Shown in pieces: positions 39,083 to 47,341 of a DNA stretch of 64,000 bases; the first letter of the stretch is position 1; each line of letters starts with the position of its first letter. This DNA comes from Gottfriedia solisilvae. GTDB lineage: Bacteria > Bacillota > Bacilli > Bacillales > Bacillaceae_G. A program made the translations under genes and the position numbers. The notes under the pieces are model-generated. The model saw only the letters and a program-made list of their open reading frames with translations. It made no database searches and was not told the origin of the DNA. Location: NCBI RefSeq assembly GCF_002128405.1, contig NZ_NETJ01000004.1:577771-641770 (forward strand), written 5' to 3'.

Positions 39083-39193
39083 AATATGGCTCCTTTCAAC
39101 TAAACCAATAAAATATCGGTAAGCATACTAATACTTATTTTACCATAAATTATTAAAAAAAATGAAAAGTTCATTAGATCCCTTAAAATACAA

Positions 39194-39225
39194 AAAAAGT
39201 ACAGCACGAGAATGCTGTACTTTTT
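39194..39225 (-). terminator. Intrinsic terminator of the rpsF-ssb-rpsR operon
   Basis: AAAAAGTACAGCA pairs perfectly with TGCTGTACTTTTT around CGAGAA, with a T run on the minus strand. Confidence 0.92.
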
Positions 39226-39235
39226 ATTATTCAGC

Positions 39236-39475
39236 TTATTCAGCCACGTATGGTAATAATGCCATTTGACGAGAGCGTTTAATTGCAATCGTTAATTTAC
39301 GTTGGTATCTTGCTGAAGTACCAGTTACACGACGAGGTAAAATTTTACCACGCTCTGATACGAAACGTTTTAATAACTCAGTATCTTTATAGTCGATGTG
39401 TGTAATGCCGTTAGCTGTAAAGTAACAAACTTTACGACGCTTAGCACGTCCACCTTTACGTCCACCCATTGCCAT
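39236..39475 (-). CDS. rpsR: 30S ribosomal protein S18 (bS18)
   Basis: 79 residues with the conserved core [20 protein letters not shown] and [20 protein letters not shown]. It binds S6 and the central domain of 16S rRNA. ATG follows AAGGAGGGAAATAAG. It is the last gene of the rpsF-ssb-rpsR operon. The KVCYF Cys is a lone cysteine rather than a zinc-ribbon set. Confidence 0.98.
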   Translation of the reverse strand: MAMGGRKGGRAKRRKVCYFTANGITHIDYKDTELLKRFVSERGKILPRRVTGTSARYQRKLTIAIKRSRQMALLPYVAE

Positions 39476-39545
39476 CTTATTTCCCTCCTTCTTTTTGAAG
39501 AATTGTTTTTAGTAATGTTTACCGTTCAACATTACGCTATTTTTA

Positions 39546-40031
39546 TCAAAAAGGAAGATCGTCATCAGTGATATCAATTGTTTTGCTTGTCCCACCAAAT
39601 GGATCATCATTAAAGCTAGGCTTTTGTGATGGTGCTTCAAAAGGATTTCCAGCGTTAAAACCTTGGTTTTGTTGGTTCCCATTAAAAGAACCACCTTGAT
39701 TGCCTGATGCATTTCTTGGCTCTAAGAATTGAACTGAGTCAGCAACAACTTCTGTTACATAAACTTTTTTACCATCTTGGCCATCATAACTTCTAGTTTG
39801 AATACGTCCTTCAACGCCAGCTAAGCTTCCTTTTTTCAAGAAGTTCGCAACGTTTTCAGCCGGTTTTCTCCAGATAACGCAGTTAATAAAATCTGCCTCT
39901 CGGTCTCCTTGCTGATTTGAGAAGGCACGATTTACCGCTAGAGTAAATGTAGCTACAGCAACCCCACTTGGTGTATAACGTAAGTCTGGATCCTTTGTTA
40001 GACGACCTACAAGCACAACACGATTGATCAT
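39546..40031 (-). CDS. ssb: Single-stranded DNA-binding protein SsbA
   Basis: 161 residues. An OB fold at 1-110 ([20 protein letters not shown], then [20 protein letters not shown]), a Gly/Asn/Gln-rich linker, and the acidic tail ending DDDLPF that recruits partner proteins. It coats single-stranded DNA at forks and in repair. ATG follows GGGAGGTAAGAATCAG. It lies between rpsF and rpsR, as in most Bacillota. Confidence 0.97.
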   Translation of the reverse strand: MINRVVLVGRLTKDPDLRYTPSGVAVATFTLAVNRAFSNQQGDREADFINCVIWRKPAENVANFLKKGSLAGVEGRIQTRSYDGQDGKKVYVTEVVADSVQFLEPRNASGNQGGSFNGNQQNQGFNAGNPFEAPSQKPSFNDDPFGGTSKTIDITDDDLPF

Positions 40032-40066
40032 CTGATTCTTACCTCCCTAAGGCATTTCAAAAATTA

Positions 40067-40357
40067 TTATTTGTCATTTTCACGGATAACGATATGGCGA
40101 ATGATATCTTCGCTGATTTTCGCTAAACGATCGAATTCTTGTACTGCTTCTGGTTGAGCAGAAACATTTACAAGCATGTAGTGTCCATCACGGAAATCGT
40201 TAATTTCATAAGCTAAACGACGTTTACCCCACTCTTTAACGTTTGTGATTTCTGCACCTTGTTCAGTTAAAACGTTGTTAAAACGCTCTACTAAAGCTTT
40301 TTGCGCTTCGTCTTCCATGTTTGGTCGAACGATGTACATGATTTCGTATTTATTCAT
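40067..40357 (-). CDS. rpsF: 30S ribosomal protein S6 (bS6)
   Basis: 96 residues starting [20 protein letters not shown], with the [20 protein letters not shown] strand region typical of S6. It dimerises with S18 on 16S rRNA. The ATG at 40357 is preceded by AAAGGAGGTGACATTGTG; the open frame extends 17 codons upstream, but into the leader hairpin, not coding sequence. It is the first gene of the rpsF-ssb-rpsR operon. Confidence 0.97.
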   Translation of the reverse strand: MNKYEIMYIVRPNMEDEAQKALVERFNNVLTEQGAEITNVKEWGKRRLAYEINDFRDGHYMLVNVSAQPEAVQEFDRLAKISEDIIRHIVIRENDK

Positions 40358-40368
40358 CACAATGTCAC

Positions 40369-40405
40369 CTCCTTTTGGTCTAACGGCCCAGTTAAGGGCA
40401 AGGAG
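40369..40405 (-). promoter_or_regulatory. S6:S18 autoregulatory leader hairpin of rpsF
   Basis: On the minus strand CTCCTT-GCCC pairs with GGGC and AAGGAG, leaving a one-sided bulge CGTTAGACCAAA after the GGGC. A CCG-containing bulge next to the closing stem is the hallmark of the S6:S18-binding mRNA motif, which mimics 16S rRNA. The distal strand contains the Shine-Dalgarno AAGGAGG, so binding would block translation of rpsF. Confidence 0.7.
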
Positions 40406-40485
40406 CAATTTATATAATCACTCACGAAATAAAATTATAGCATAAAAAATCTTAGATAGCAAACCAATAAAATATTTGCTACTTT

Positions 40486-41586
40486 TTACACATTAAAGCG
40501 GAAATGCATTACATCTCCGTCTTGAACGATATATTCTTTTCCTTCAAGACGCACTTTTCCAGCTTCTTTCGCTAATGGCATTGAACCATAAGTTGCTAAA
40601 TCTTCATATGATACAGTTTCTGCACGAATAAATCCACGTTCAAAATCAGTGTGAATTACGCCTGCACATTGAGGTGCTTTCATACCCTTTTTAAATGTCC
40701 ATGCACGTACTTCTTGTACACCAGCTGTGAAATATGTCGCTAATCCTAATAAGTGATAAGCAGCTCTAATTAATTGGTCAAGACCTGATTCTTCAATACC
40801 AATTTCTTGTAAGAATGAACGCTTTTCCTCATCATCTAACTCAGAAATTTCTTCCTCAATTTTTGCACTAATTACAATAACTTGAGAACCTTCTTCCGCT
40901 GCAAAAGCTCTTACTTTTTCAACAAATTCATTTGATGATGGATCAACAATGTCATCTTCACCAACGTTAGCAATATAAAGCATTGGCTTCGTCGTTAATA
41001 AATGTAATCCCTTAACAACCTTCATTTGTTCTTCAGTAAATTCTACTGAACGAGCAGGCTTGTCACTTTCAAATGCATCTCTTAATTTTACTAAAATTTC
41101 ATGTTCATAAGATGCATCTTTATCTTTTTGTTTCGCTAACTTAGCAACACGGTCAATTCTTTTTTCTACTGATTCTAAATCAGCAAGAATTAACTCTAAG
41201 TTAATCGTTTCAATATCTGAAATTGGATCTACTTTACCTGAAACGTGTGTAATATTGTCATCTGCAAAGCATCGTACTACCTGACAAATTGCATCTACTT
41301 GACGAATATGTGATAAAAACTTATTTCCTAAACCTTCACCCTTACTTGCACCTTTTACGATTCCTGCAATATCAGTAAATTCAAAAGTTGTTGGAACAGT
41401 TTTTTTCGGTTGAACTAATTCAGTTAATTTTTCTAAACGATAATCTGGTACTTCTACTACACCTACGTTAGGGTCAATTGTACAAAACGGATAGTTTGCT
41501 GATTCAGCACCAGCTTGCGTAATTGCATTAAATAATGTTGACTTTCCTACGTTTGGTAAACCTACGATACCTGCTGTTAATGCCAT
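40486..41586 (-). CDS. ychF: Redox-regulated ATPase/GTPase YchF
   Basis: 366 residues, the usual length. An OBG-family G domain with G1 GIVGLPNVGKSTLFNA and G3 DIAGIVKGASKGEGLG, a coiled-coil insertion (about 130-200) and a C-terminal TGS domain (AGVIHTDFERGFIRAETVSY). It prefers ATP and binds the ribosome; it is linked to stress responses. The G4 motif is NVGED rather than NKxD, in keeping with ATP preference. The start at 41586 follows AGGAGTGGAAACT. Confidence 0.96.
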   Translation of the reverse strand: MALTAGIVGLPNVGKSTLFNAITQAGAESANYPFCTIDPNVGVVEVPDYRLEKLTELVQPKKTVPTTFEFTDIAGIVKGASKGEGLGNKFLSHIRQVDAICQVVRCFADDNITHVSGKVDPISDIETINLELILADLESVEKRIDRVAKLAKQKDKDASYEHEILVKLRDAFESDKPARSVEFTEEQMKVVKGLHLLTTKPMLYIANVGEDDIVDPSSNEFVEKVRAFAAEEGSQVIVISAKIEEEISELDDEEKRSFLQEIGIEESGLDQLIRAAYHLLGLATYFTAGVQEVRAWTFKKGMKAPQCAGVIHTDFERGFIRAETVSYEDLATYGSMPLAKEAGKVRLEGKEYIVQDGDVMHFRFNV

Positions 41587-41685
41587 AGTTTCCACTCCTA
41601 TACGAACTTAGTTAATCTTTCACAATTATATTGATTTCAAAAAAAAATAACAAGAAAATCCGAATATTATTTCTTACATACGAAA

Positions 41686-41732
41686 GGCATCTAATAAGAG
41701 CGGTAAAAAGTTCGCTCTTACTAGATACCTTT
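41686..41732. terminator. Long hairpin between yyzM and ychF
   Basis: GGCATCTAATAAGAGCG pairs with CGCTCTTACTAGATACC over about 17 positions, with G-U pairs, around GTAAAAAGTT. The better T tract is on the plus strand, so its use as terminator of the minus-strand yyzM is likely but not clear-cut. Confidence 0.55.
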
Positions 41733-41748
41733 TTAATAATTTTTTTAC

Positions 41749-41946
41749 CTATTCTTCAGCTTTAGTTAATACCTTTTTTAATTTACGAGAAAACTCTCTG
41801 CGCGGAATTAAAACACTATGTCCGCAACCTTCACATTTCAAACGGATATCCATACCCATACGGATAATTTTCCATTTATTCACACCACATGGATGTGCCT
41901 TTTTCATTTCTACTATATCATTTAAATCAAAAACCTTCTCTTCCAT
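41749..41946 (-). CDS. yyzM: DUF951 family small protein (YyzM)
   Basis: 65 residues with the invariant pattern KKAHPCGVNKWKIIRMGMDI followed by LKCEGCGHSVLIPRREF. Three conserved Cys (PCG and CEGC) could bind a metal. The family is nearly always next to ychF or mscS in Bacillota. Function is unknown, although a nucleic-acid-binding role is sometimes proposed. It is 30 bases downstream of the mscS-type gene and in one operon with it. Confidence 0.9.
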   Translation of the reverse strand: MEEKVFDLNDIVEMKKAHPCGVNKWKIIRMGMDIRLKCEGCGHSVLIPRREFSRKLKKVLTKAEE

Positions 41947-41976
41947 GCGACTATTTCACTTCCTTAAATAGTAGAA

Positions 41977-42864
41977 TTAAGACTGTGCCTTTTCATTATT
42001 AGGTTCTGGTTGTCTATATAATACCATTTTTGGATATGGAATTTCTATGTTATTTCTTTCAAGTACCTCTTTAATCTCTTTTCGAATTGCTCTTGATATT
42101 TTAAATTGAGCCATCGGTTTTACTTCTGACGCGATTCGAATAACTACTTCAGAAGGACCAAAGCTTTGAATACCAAGATATTCTGGCGCTTTTACCATTT
42201 CTTCATATCGTTCAGGCATTTCCACTAAGTGCTCTTCAATAACTGATTGAGCATGTTCAATATCACCTTCGTATGAAATACTGATATCGACCAATGCAAC
42301 TGAGTTATGCAAAGAAAAGTTAGTTACTTCAGTAATCATACCATTTTGAATGATATGCAGCTCACCTGTCGCACTTCTAATTTTTGTTGTTTTTAGACCA
42401 ATCGATTGTACCGTTCCTTCGAAGGTTTGAACTCTAATATAATCGCCAACCGAAAACTGATCCTCAAATAAAATAAAGAAACCTGAAATGATATCTTTCA
42501 CTAAGCTTTGTGCACCAAAACCTAATGCAACACCACCAACTCCGGCCCCTACAATTAATCCTCTAGTTTCAACTCCAAAGATAGGTAAAATCGTAAGTAC
42601 TGCAATAAAAAACACAACATATGCAATGACATTTTCTAACAATCTAACTAACGTAACTGATCGCCTTTCTGATACTTGTAAAGGTCCTCTTGCTTGTACT
42701 TTTAAAAGTCGGCGAATTAATTTTCTTCCAAATTTAATCGCTAAGATAGAAACGATTATTATAACAGCTATTTTTATCGAAGAAGTCCAAAGCGTGTCCC
42801 ATTGACTCTCAGTCAACATACTTTCCTTTATCTTTGCTTCTGCATCATTTAATGTATTTTTCAT
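41977..42864 (-). CDS. Small-conductance mechanosensitive channel (MscS family)
   Basis: 295 residues. Three transmembrane segments (about 28-45, 75-95, 100-120), the pore-lining TM3 with Gly/Ala repeats (VGAGVGGVALGFGAQSLVKD), a beta domain (EDQFSVGDYIRVQTFEGTVQ) and an alpha/beta C-terminal domain. It opens on membrane tension to release solutes after osmotic downshock. Length matches MscS of E. coli (286). It lies between yyaC and yyzM, the usual setting in Bacillus. Confidence 0.94.
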   Translation of the reverse strand: MKNTLNDAEAKIKESMLTESQWDTLWTSSIKIAVIIIVSILAIKFGRKLIRRLLKVQARGPLQVSERRSVTLVRLLENVIAYVVFFIAVLTILPIFGVETRGLIVGAGVGGVALGFGAQSLVKDIISGFFILFEDQFSVGDYIRVQTFEGTVQSIGLKTTKIRSATGELHIIQNGMITEVTNFSLHNSVALVDISISYEGDIEHAQSVIEEHLVEMPERYEEMVKAPEYLGIQSFGPSEVVIRIASEVKPMAQFKISRAIRKEIKEVLERNNIEIPYPKMVLYRQPEPNNEKAQS

Positions 42865-43052
42865 TTTATCCCCCTAACGCACTTTCTATTTCTTCAAAAG
42901 TTATACTAAACGAATTATGAATTTAAAACCATAAATAACTACAAATGTAATCATATAGTAATTTTATGATAAAGAAAGGTAGAATATAGTATAAATTGTT
43001 TAAATATTGCATAAACTATTACTACTCTTTTAAATGAAAAGTGGGCGATAGT

Positions 43053-43640
43053 ATGCAATTTCCGGCAAATCCTTTTCGTAGTTTATTTAAGGATGATTAT
43101 TCTGTATTTTTGGATGATGACAATGCAGTTAACCAATTTGCAGATCATTTAAGCAAATCTCTTCCTAGTATCTACACTAATGACATTGTATTTGTATGTA
43201 TTGGTACTGATCGTTCAACAGGTGATTCTTTAGGTCCACTAGTCGGTACTTTATTAGGAGAATTAAATGTAAGTAGATTCCATTATTATGGTACTCTTGA
43301 TGAACCAATTCATGCGTTAAATCTTTCTGAACAACTTGAAACAATAAAAAACAAGTATAAAAATCCGTTTATTATCGCTGTTGATGCATGTTTAGGCAGA
43401 GTTAAAAGCATAGGAAGTGTGCGATTATCAAATGGACCATTAAAGCCAGGAGCCGCAATGAAGAAGGATTTACCTTTGGTCGGTGAAATTAATTTAACTG
43501 GTGTCGTCAATGTAAGTGGTTTTATGGAGTTTTATGTTTTACAAAATACTAGATTAAGTCTAGTCATGAAAATGGCAAAATTTATTGCGAGATCTATCAA
43601 AGAAACAGAAAGTAAATTGACTGGCCAAACTGCACTATAA
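43053..43640 (+). CDS. yyaC: Sporulation protein YyaC (GPR-like fold)
   Basis: 195 residues. VFVCIGTDRSTGDSLGPLVG and FIIAVDACLGRVKSIGSV are the conserved blocks of the YyaC family, which shares the fold of the spore protease GPR and hydrogenase maturation peptidases. B. subtilis YyaC is expressed during sporulation; its substrate is unknown. The start at 43053 is chosen behind AGTGGGCGATAGT; the GTG at 43041 is possible. Transcription is opposite to spo0J and mscS, as in B. subtilis. Confidence 0.9.
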   Translation: MQFPANPFRSLFKDDYSVFLDDDNAVNQFADHLSKSLPSIYTNDIVFVCIGTDRSTGDSLGPLVGTLLGELNVSRFHYYGTLDEPIHALNLSEQLETIKNKYKNPFIIAVDACLGRVKSIGSVRLSNGPLKPGAAMKKDLPLVGEINLTGVVNVSGFMEFYVLQNTRLSLVMKMAKFIARSIKETESKLTGQTAL

Positions 43641-43892
43641 TAATACTAGTTTCATAATGTAATAAATGAATTTGCACTTATTATATTTCGTTTTTCCTAT
43701 GAAGAACTTTTTAGATGATGACAACTCTGGAATGTACCCCTTTCAGTGAGGAGTGAGCTAAGCCTTCTCGGATTTCCAAGCTTTCCGCGACTCAGACTCA
43801 TATAGGGTAAAACTAATTCAATTGTAATCAACTTCTGTTTTTATCGTTTAAATTCCAACCATTTTAGATAATAAAATTAACTTCAAAAAAAA
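43641..43892. other. Intergenic region with a 76-base imperfect inverted repeat
   Basis: Between yyaC and the spo0J terminator, TACCCC (43736) to GGGTA (about 43808) encloses facing AGTGAG-GAGTGAG and ACTCAGACTC blocks, giving an imperfect long hairpin. The block is richer in GC than its surroundings. No gene is supported. Confidence 0.4.
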
Positions 43893-43893
43893 T

Positions 43894-43930
43894 GGACTAT
43901 AGTTTGAATGTTAAATACAAACTATAGTCC
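43894..43930 (-). terminator. Intrinsic terminator of soj-spo0J
   Basis: GGACTATAGTTT pairs perfectly with AAACTATAGTCC; the minus strand continues with ATTTTTTTT. Confidence 0.92.
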
Positions 43931-43941
43931 AAATATATTAT

Positions 43942-44781
43942 TTATTTAATGATAGAAAGGATTCTTTCCAAATCTTCTTTATTAAAGAATTGGATTTCGA
44001 TTTTCCCTTTATCTTTGGTTGATTTAATTTTTACAGATGTTCCAAATTTCTCTTGTAAAACATCCTCGTACTCACTGAAGAATATATTCTTATTAGGAAT
44101 TTTCTTTTGTGTTTCACGTGAAACATTATCGTTTAATTCATTAACTAATGTTTCTACTTCTCTTACACTAAGATTCTTTTCAACAACCTTTAAAGCAGTT
44201 CCCTCAATTAAACCTTTACGTTTCAGGCCCAATAAAGCTCTGCCGTGTCCCATAGAGAGTGTACCAGACTCAACCATTTTTTGAACAGAGTTAGGTAAAG
44301 TCAGGATTCTAAGATAGTTTGCTATATGTGGTCTACTTTTACCTAGTTTTTTCGCAAGTTGTTCTTGTGTTAAATGTAATTGTTCAATTAAGGATTGATA
44401 AGCCTCAGCTTCCTCCAAAGGATTTAAATCATCTCTTTGTAAGTTTTCGAGTACTGCTAGTTCCATCATTTGTTCTTCAGTCAATTCTCTTACAATGACT
44501 GGAACAGTATTTAATCCCGCATTTTTCGCAGCACGATAACGTCTTTCACCAGCAACGATTTGATAGCCTTTAATACTTTTCCTAGCAATAATAGGTTGTA
44601 AAATCCCATGTTCTAAAACTGATTGCGTTAATTCTTGCATTGCATTTTCATCAAATATTTTTCGAGGTTGGTAAGGATTTGGTCTAAGTTCTTTTAGTGA
44701 TATTTCTTGAACGATTTCTTCATTTTGATTATCGATATCTTGAAAAAATGCTCCGATGCCTTTGCCTAACCCTTTAGCCAT
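43942..44781 (-). CDS. spo0J: Chromosome partitioning protein ParB (Spo0J)
   Basis: 279 residues. The N-terminal ParB/Srx CTPase domain carries PNPYQPRK and VAGERRYRAAKNAG, the central helix-turn-helix that reads parS contains LTQEQLAKKLGKSRPHIANY, and a C-terminal dimerisation domain follows. It clamps DNA at parS, spreads and loads SMC. The ATG at 44781 overlaps the soj 3' end by eight bases and follows AAAGGAAG. The gene contains its own parS at 44110-44125. Confidence 0.97.
   Translation of the reverse strand: MAKGLGKGIGAFFQDIDNQNEEIVQEISLKELRPNPYQPRKIFDENAMQELTQSVLEHGILQPIIARKSIKGYQIVAGERRYRAAKNAGLNTVPVIVRELTEEQMMELAVLENLQRDDLNPLEEAEAYQSLIEQLHLTQEQLAKKLGKSRPHIANYLRILTLPNSVQKMVESGTLSMGHGRALLGLKRKGLIEGTALKVVEKNLSVREVETLVNELNDNVSRETQKKIPNKNIFFSEYEDVLQEKFGTSVKIKSTKDKGKIEIQFFNKEDLERILSIIK
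44110..44125. other. parS site inside spo0J
   Basis: TGTTTCACGTGAAACA, perfect 16-base palindrome. It encodes Val-Ser-Arg-Glu-Thr of Spo0J. A parS within spo0J is also found in B. subtilis. Confidence 0.95.
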
Positions 44782-45535
44782 TATCAATCACTTCCTTTGC
44801 TAGTTCGAGATATACTTCTGCACCTCTAGACTTTGGATCATATGTAATGATCGGCTTGCCATGACTTGGCGCTTCACTTAAACGGACATTTCTTGGAATA
44901 ATTGATTTATAAACTCTATCTTGAAAATACTTTTTCACTTCTTCAATAACTTGGATACCCAAATTTGTACGAGCATCCAACATAGTAAGCAATACACCTT
45001 CAATGGCTAAATTCTTATTTAAATGTTTTTGTACTAATCGTACAGTACTTAATAATTGACTTAATCCTTCCAAAGCATAGTACTCACATTGTACTGGAAT
45101 AATAATTGAGTCAGAGGCTGTCAGTGAATTTAGTGTTAATAAGCCTAGAGATGGAGGACAATCTATTAATATATAATCATAGTTTCCTTTTACAGTATCT
45201 AATGCACGTTTTAATCGTACTTCTCTAGAGATAGTAGGGACTAATTCGATTTCCGCTCCAGCAAGTTGAATTGTTGCTGGAATTATATCAAAATTAGGGA
45301 TTGCGGTGCTTATAATTACACTTTTTGCTTCGACATCATCAACTAATACATTGTACACACACTGATTTACATCTGCTTTTTCAATACCAATTCCACTAGT
45401 AGCATTACCTTGAGGATCTATATCAACTAATAATACTTTTTTTCCTAAATGCGCTAAACAAGCACTTAAATTAACTGATGTTGTTGTCTTACCAACACCA
45501 CCTTTTTGATTTGCAATAGAGATTACCTTAACCAC
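44774..45535 (-). CDS. soj: Chromosome partitioning ATPase ParA (Soj)
   Basis: 253 residues from the GTG at 45535, identical in length to B. subtilis Soj. The deviant Walker A motif KGGVGKTTTSVNLS, Walker A' VLLVDIDPQGNATSG and the Walker B DCPPSLG region are intact. It is an ATP-switched DNA-binding protein that regulates DnaA and, with Spo0J, origin segregation. GGAAGGAG lies 11 bases upstream of the chosen start. The open frame extends ten codons further but without a ribosome site. Confidence 0.96.
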   Translation of the reverse strand: MVKVISIANQKGGVGKTTTSVNLSACLAHLGKKVLLVDIDPQGNATSGIGIEKADVNQCVYNVLVDDVEAKSVIISTAIPNFDIIPATIQLAGAEIELVPTISREVRLKRALDTVKGNYDYILIDCPPSLGLLTLNSLTASDSIIIPVQCEYYALEGLSQLLSTVRLVQKHLNKNLAIEGVLLTMLDARTNLGIQVIEEVKKYFQDRVYKSIIPRNVRLSEAPSHGKPIITYDPKSRGAEVYLELAKEVIDNG

Positions 45536-45630
45536 TACGTAATCTACTCCTTCCACAACAAACAATTCTTATTTTCTATTCTATCACGAATACAATCATC
45601 ATTGTGTTTAGATTTAAAAATGAACAAAAA

Positions 45631-45659
45631 AAATTCACCACTTTAGAAGAGGTGAATTT
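45631..45659 (-). terminator. Intrinsic terminator of noc
   Basis: AAATTCACC pairs perfectly with GGTGAATTT; the minus strand continues with TTTTT after the stem. It lies just past the noc stop codon. Confidence 0.9.
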
Positions 45660-45664
45660 AATCA

Positions 45665-46516
45665 TTATTTTTTAGGGATTTTAATTGTAATTTGATAGTA
45701 ATCATCATGTTCTTCTTCCTGACTATCAATATCCATACCCGTTTTCGTCACCATTTGTAATGATTCACGAATCGTATTCATTGCAATTCTAACATCCTTG
45801 CTAACTGCTTTTATTTTAGGACGAGGTTTTGGTTTTTTCTCTGTAAGTAAAGCAACTACACGGTCTTCAGTTTGCTTAACATTCAATTGTTTCTCTACAA
45901 TTTCTTGTAATAAACTAACTTGAAGTTGAGGTAGTTTTAAAGGAATAAGAGCCCTAGCATGACGCTCTGTAATCGTCTTATCTAACAGAGCTTGTTGAAT
46001 CTCTTTAGGTAATTTTAACAGTCTTAACTTATTTGCAACTGTTGATTGCCCTTTACCTAAACGTTGAGCCAACGCCTCTTGAGTAAGATTATGTAAATCA
46101 ATTAATTTTTGATATGCAACAGCTTCTTCAAATGGAGATAATTCTTCACGTTGCAAGTTTTCAATAAGTGCAACAGAAGCAGTTTCAGTATCATTAAAGG
46201 TTTTTACAATTGCAGGGATAGTGTCCCAACCTAATGATGATACCGCTCTAAAACGGCGTTCACCAGCAATAATTTCATAAAAATTAGGCTGAATCTCTCT
46301 AACAACGATCGGTTGAATAATACCATGCGTTCTAATTGTTAATGCCAATTCCTTTATTTTTTCATCATCAAAAAAGGTCCTTGGCTGGTACTGATTTGGA
46401 ACAATGTCAGACACCGGAATTTGACGTATTACTTCATTACTTGAAACTGAGTCTTGGACATCATCACTTATTTCTTTTTCGGACAAGCCAAATAACTTGG
46501 ATAAAGTGCTTTTCAA
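45665..46516 (-). CDS. noc: Nucleoid occlusion protein Noc
   Basis: 283 residues from the TTG at 46516, exactly the length of B. subtilis Noc. It is a ParB paralogue: CTP-binding motif [10 protein letters not shown], helix-turn-helix [32 protein letters not shown], and a C-terminal dimer domain ending TIKIPKK. It binds Noc sites, spreads, attaches to the membrane through its N-terminal amphipathic helix (LSKLFGL) and blocks Z-ring assembly over DNA. The start follows GGGTGGGAATCACA; a frame opening 23 codons upstream runs through a parS site and is not likely to be translated. Confidence 0.95.
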   Translation of the reverse strand: MKSTLSKLFGLSEKEISDDVQDSVSSNEVIRQIPVSDIVPNQYQPRTFFDDEKIKELALTIRTHGIIQPIVVREIQPNFYEIIAGERRFRAVSSLGWDTIPAIVKTFNDTETASVALIENLQREELSPFEEAVAYQKLIDLHNLTQEALAQRLGKGQSTVANKLRLLKLPKEIQQALLDKTITERHARALIPLKLPQLQVSLLQEIVEKQLNVKQTEDRVVALLTEKKPKPRPKIKAVSKDVRIAMNTIRESLQMVTKTGMDIDSQEEEHDDYYQITIKIPKK

Positions 46517-46568
46517 TGTGATTCCCACCCTTTTAGAATTTCGTTCACAACAAATTAAATCTAACAAA

Positions 46569-46584
46569 TGTTTCACGTGAAACA
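46569..46584. other. parS site between rsmG and noc
   Basis: TGTTTCACGTGAAACA, perfect 16-base palindrome, intergenic, 17 bases past the rsmG 3' end on one side and 53 bases upstream of the noc start on the other. Confidence 0.95.
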
Positions 46585-46601
46585 TTTGTTAGTTTATAAA
46601 A

Positions 46602-47321
46602 TTATTTTTCTAATGGTTCTTTACCAGGAGTACCAGGCTTACGTGGGTACTTGTTTGGCGTTTTACGTTTCTTTTCTACTATAACAATATTTCGTTCACT
46701 ATCTTCTCCTGGAAGAACAAAATGATTGATTGCTTTTACTTCTCCACCAAGAGTTTTGATTGCATAATCTGCTTTATCTAACTCATCTTGACCCGCAGCA
46801 CCCTTTAGGGCTACAAAATGTCCATTTGGTTTAACAAGTGGTAAACATAATTCACTTAATACTGACATTCTAGCAACAGCTCTTGCTGTAACAACGTCAA
46901 AAGATTCTCTCATACCGTCTTTTTTAGCGAATGTTTCTGCACGGTCATGATGGAATGCAACATTTTCCAATTTTAATTCCGAAGCTAAATGATTTAGAAA
47001 TGAAATTCTCTTTTGTAGAGAGTCTACTATTGTTAATCGGATAGATGGGAAACATATTTTAATGGGAATAGAAGGAAATCCTGCTCCGGCACCAATATCA
47101 CATAATGTCATCTCATTTGAAAAATCAAAGTAGAAGGAGGCACTAATTGAATCATAAAAATGTTTCAAATATACTTCTTCTTCTTCAGTAATAGCTGTTA
47201 AATTCATTTTATTATTCCACTCAACTAGCGTGTGAAAATATATATCAAATTGTTTTAATTGAAAATCAGTTAAATGAATGTTTTTTTCTTTTAGTGCAGC
47301 AATAAATTGTTCTTTGTTCAC
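46602..47321 (-). CDS. rsmG: 16S rRNA (guanine527-N7)-methyltransferase RsmG
   Basis: 239 residues. The SAM-binding motif [20 protein letters not shown] and the [10 protein letters not shown] and [11 protein letters not shown] segments are those of RsmG (GidB). It adds N7-methyl to G527 in the 530 loop of 16S rRNA; its loss gives low-level streptomycin resistance. It follows mnmG by 20 bases. ATG is at 47321. Confidence 0.97.
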   Translation of the reverse strand: MNKEQFIAALKEKNIHLTDFQLKQFDIYFHTLVEWNNKMNLTAITEEEEVYLKHFYDSISASFYFDFSNEMTLCDIGAGAGFPSIPIKICFPSIRLTIVDSLQKRISFLNHLASELKLENVAFHHDRAETFAKKDGMRESFDVVTARAVARMSVLSELCLPLVKPNGHFVALKGAAGQDELDKADYAIKTLGGEVKAINHFVLPGEDSERNIVIVEKKRKTPNKYPRKPGTPGKEPLEK

Positions 47322-47341
47322 TAGTAATTCCCCTATCTATA

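Noticed and set aside
39100..39288. A 62-codon hydrophobic frame between rpsR and yybS
   Set aside because: It overlaps the 3' end of rpsR and the operon terminator and has no ribosome site.
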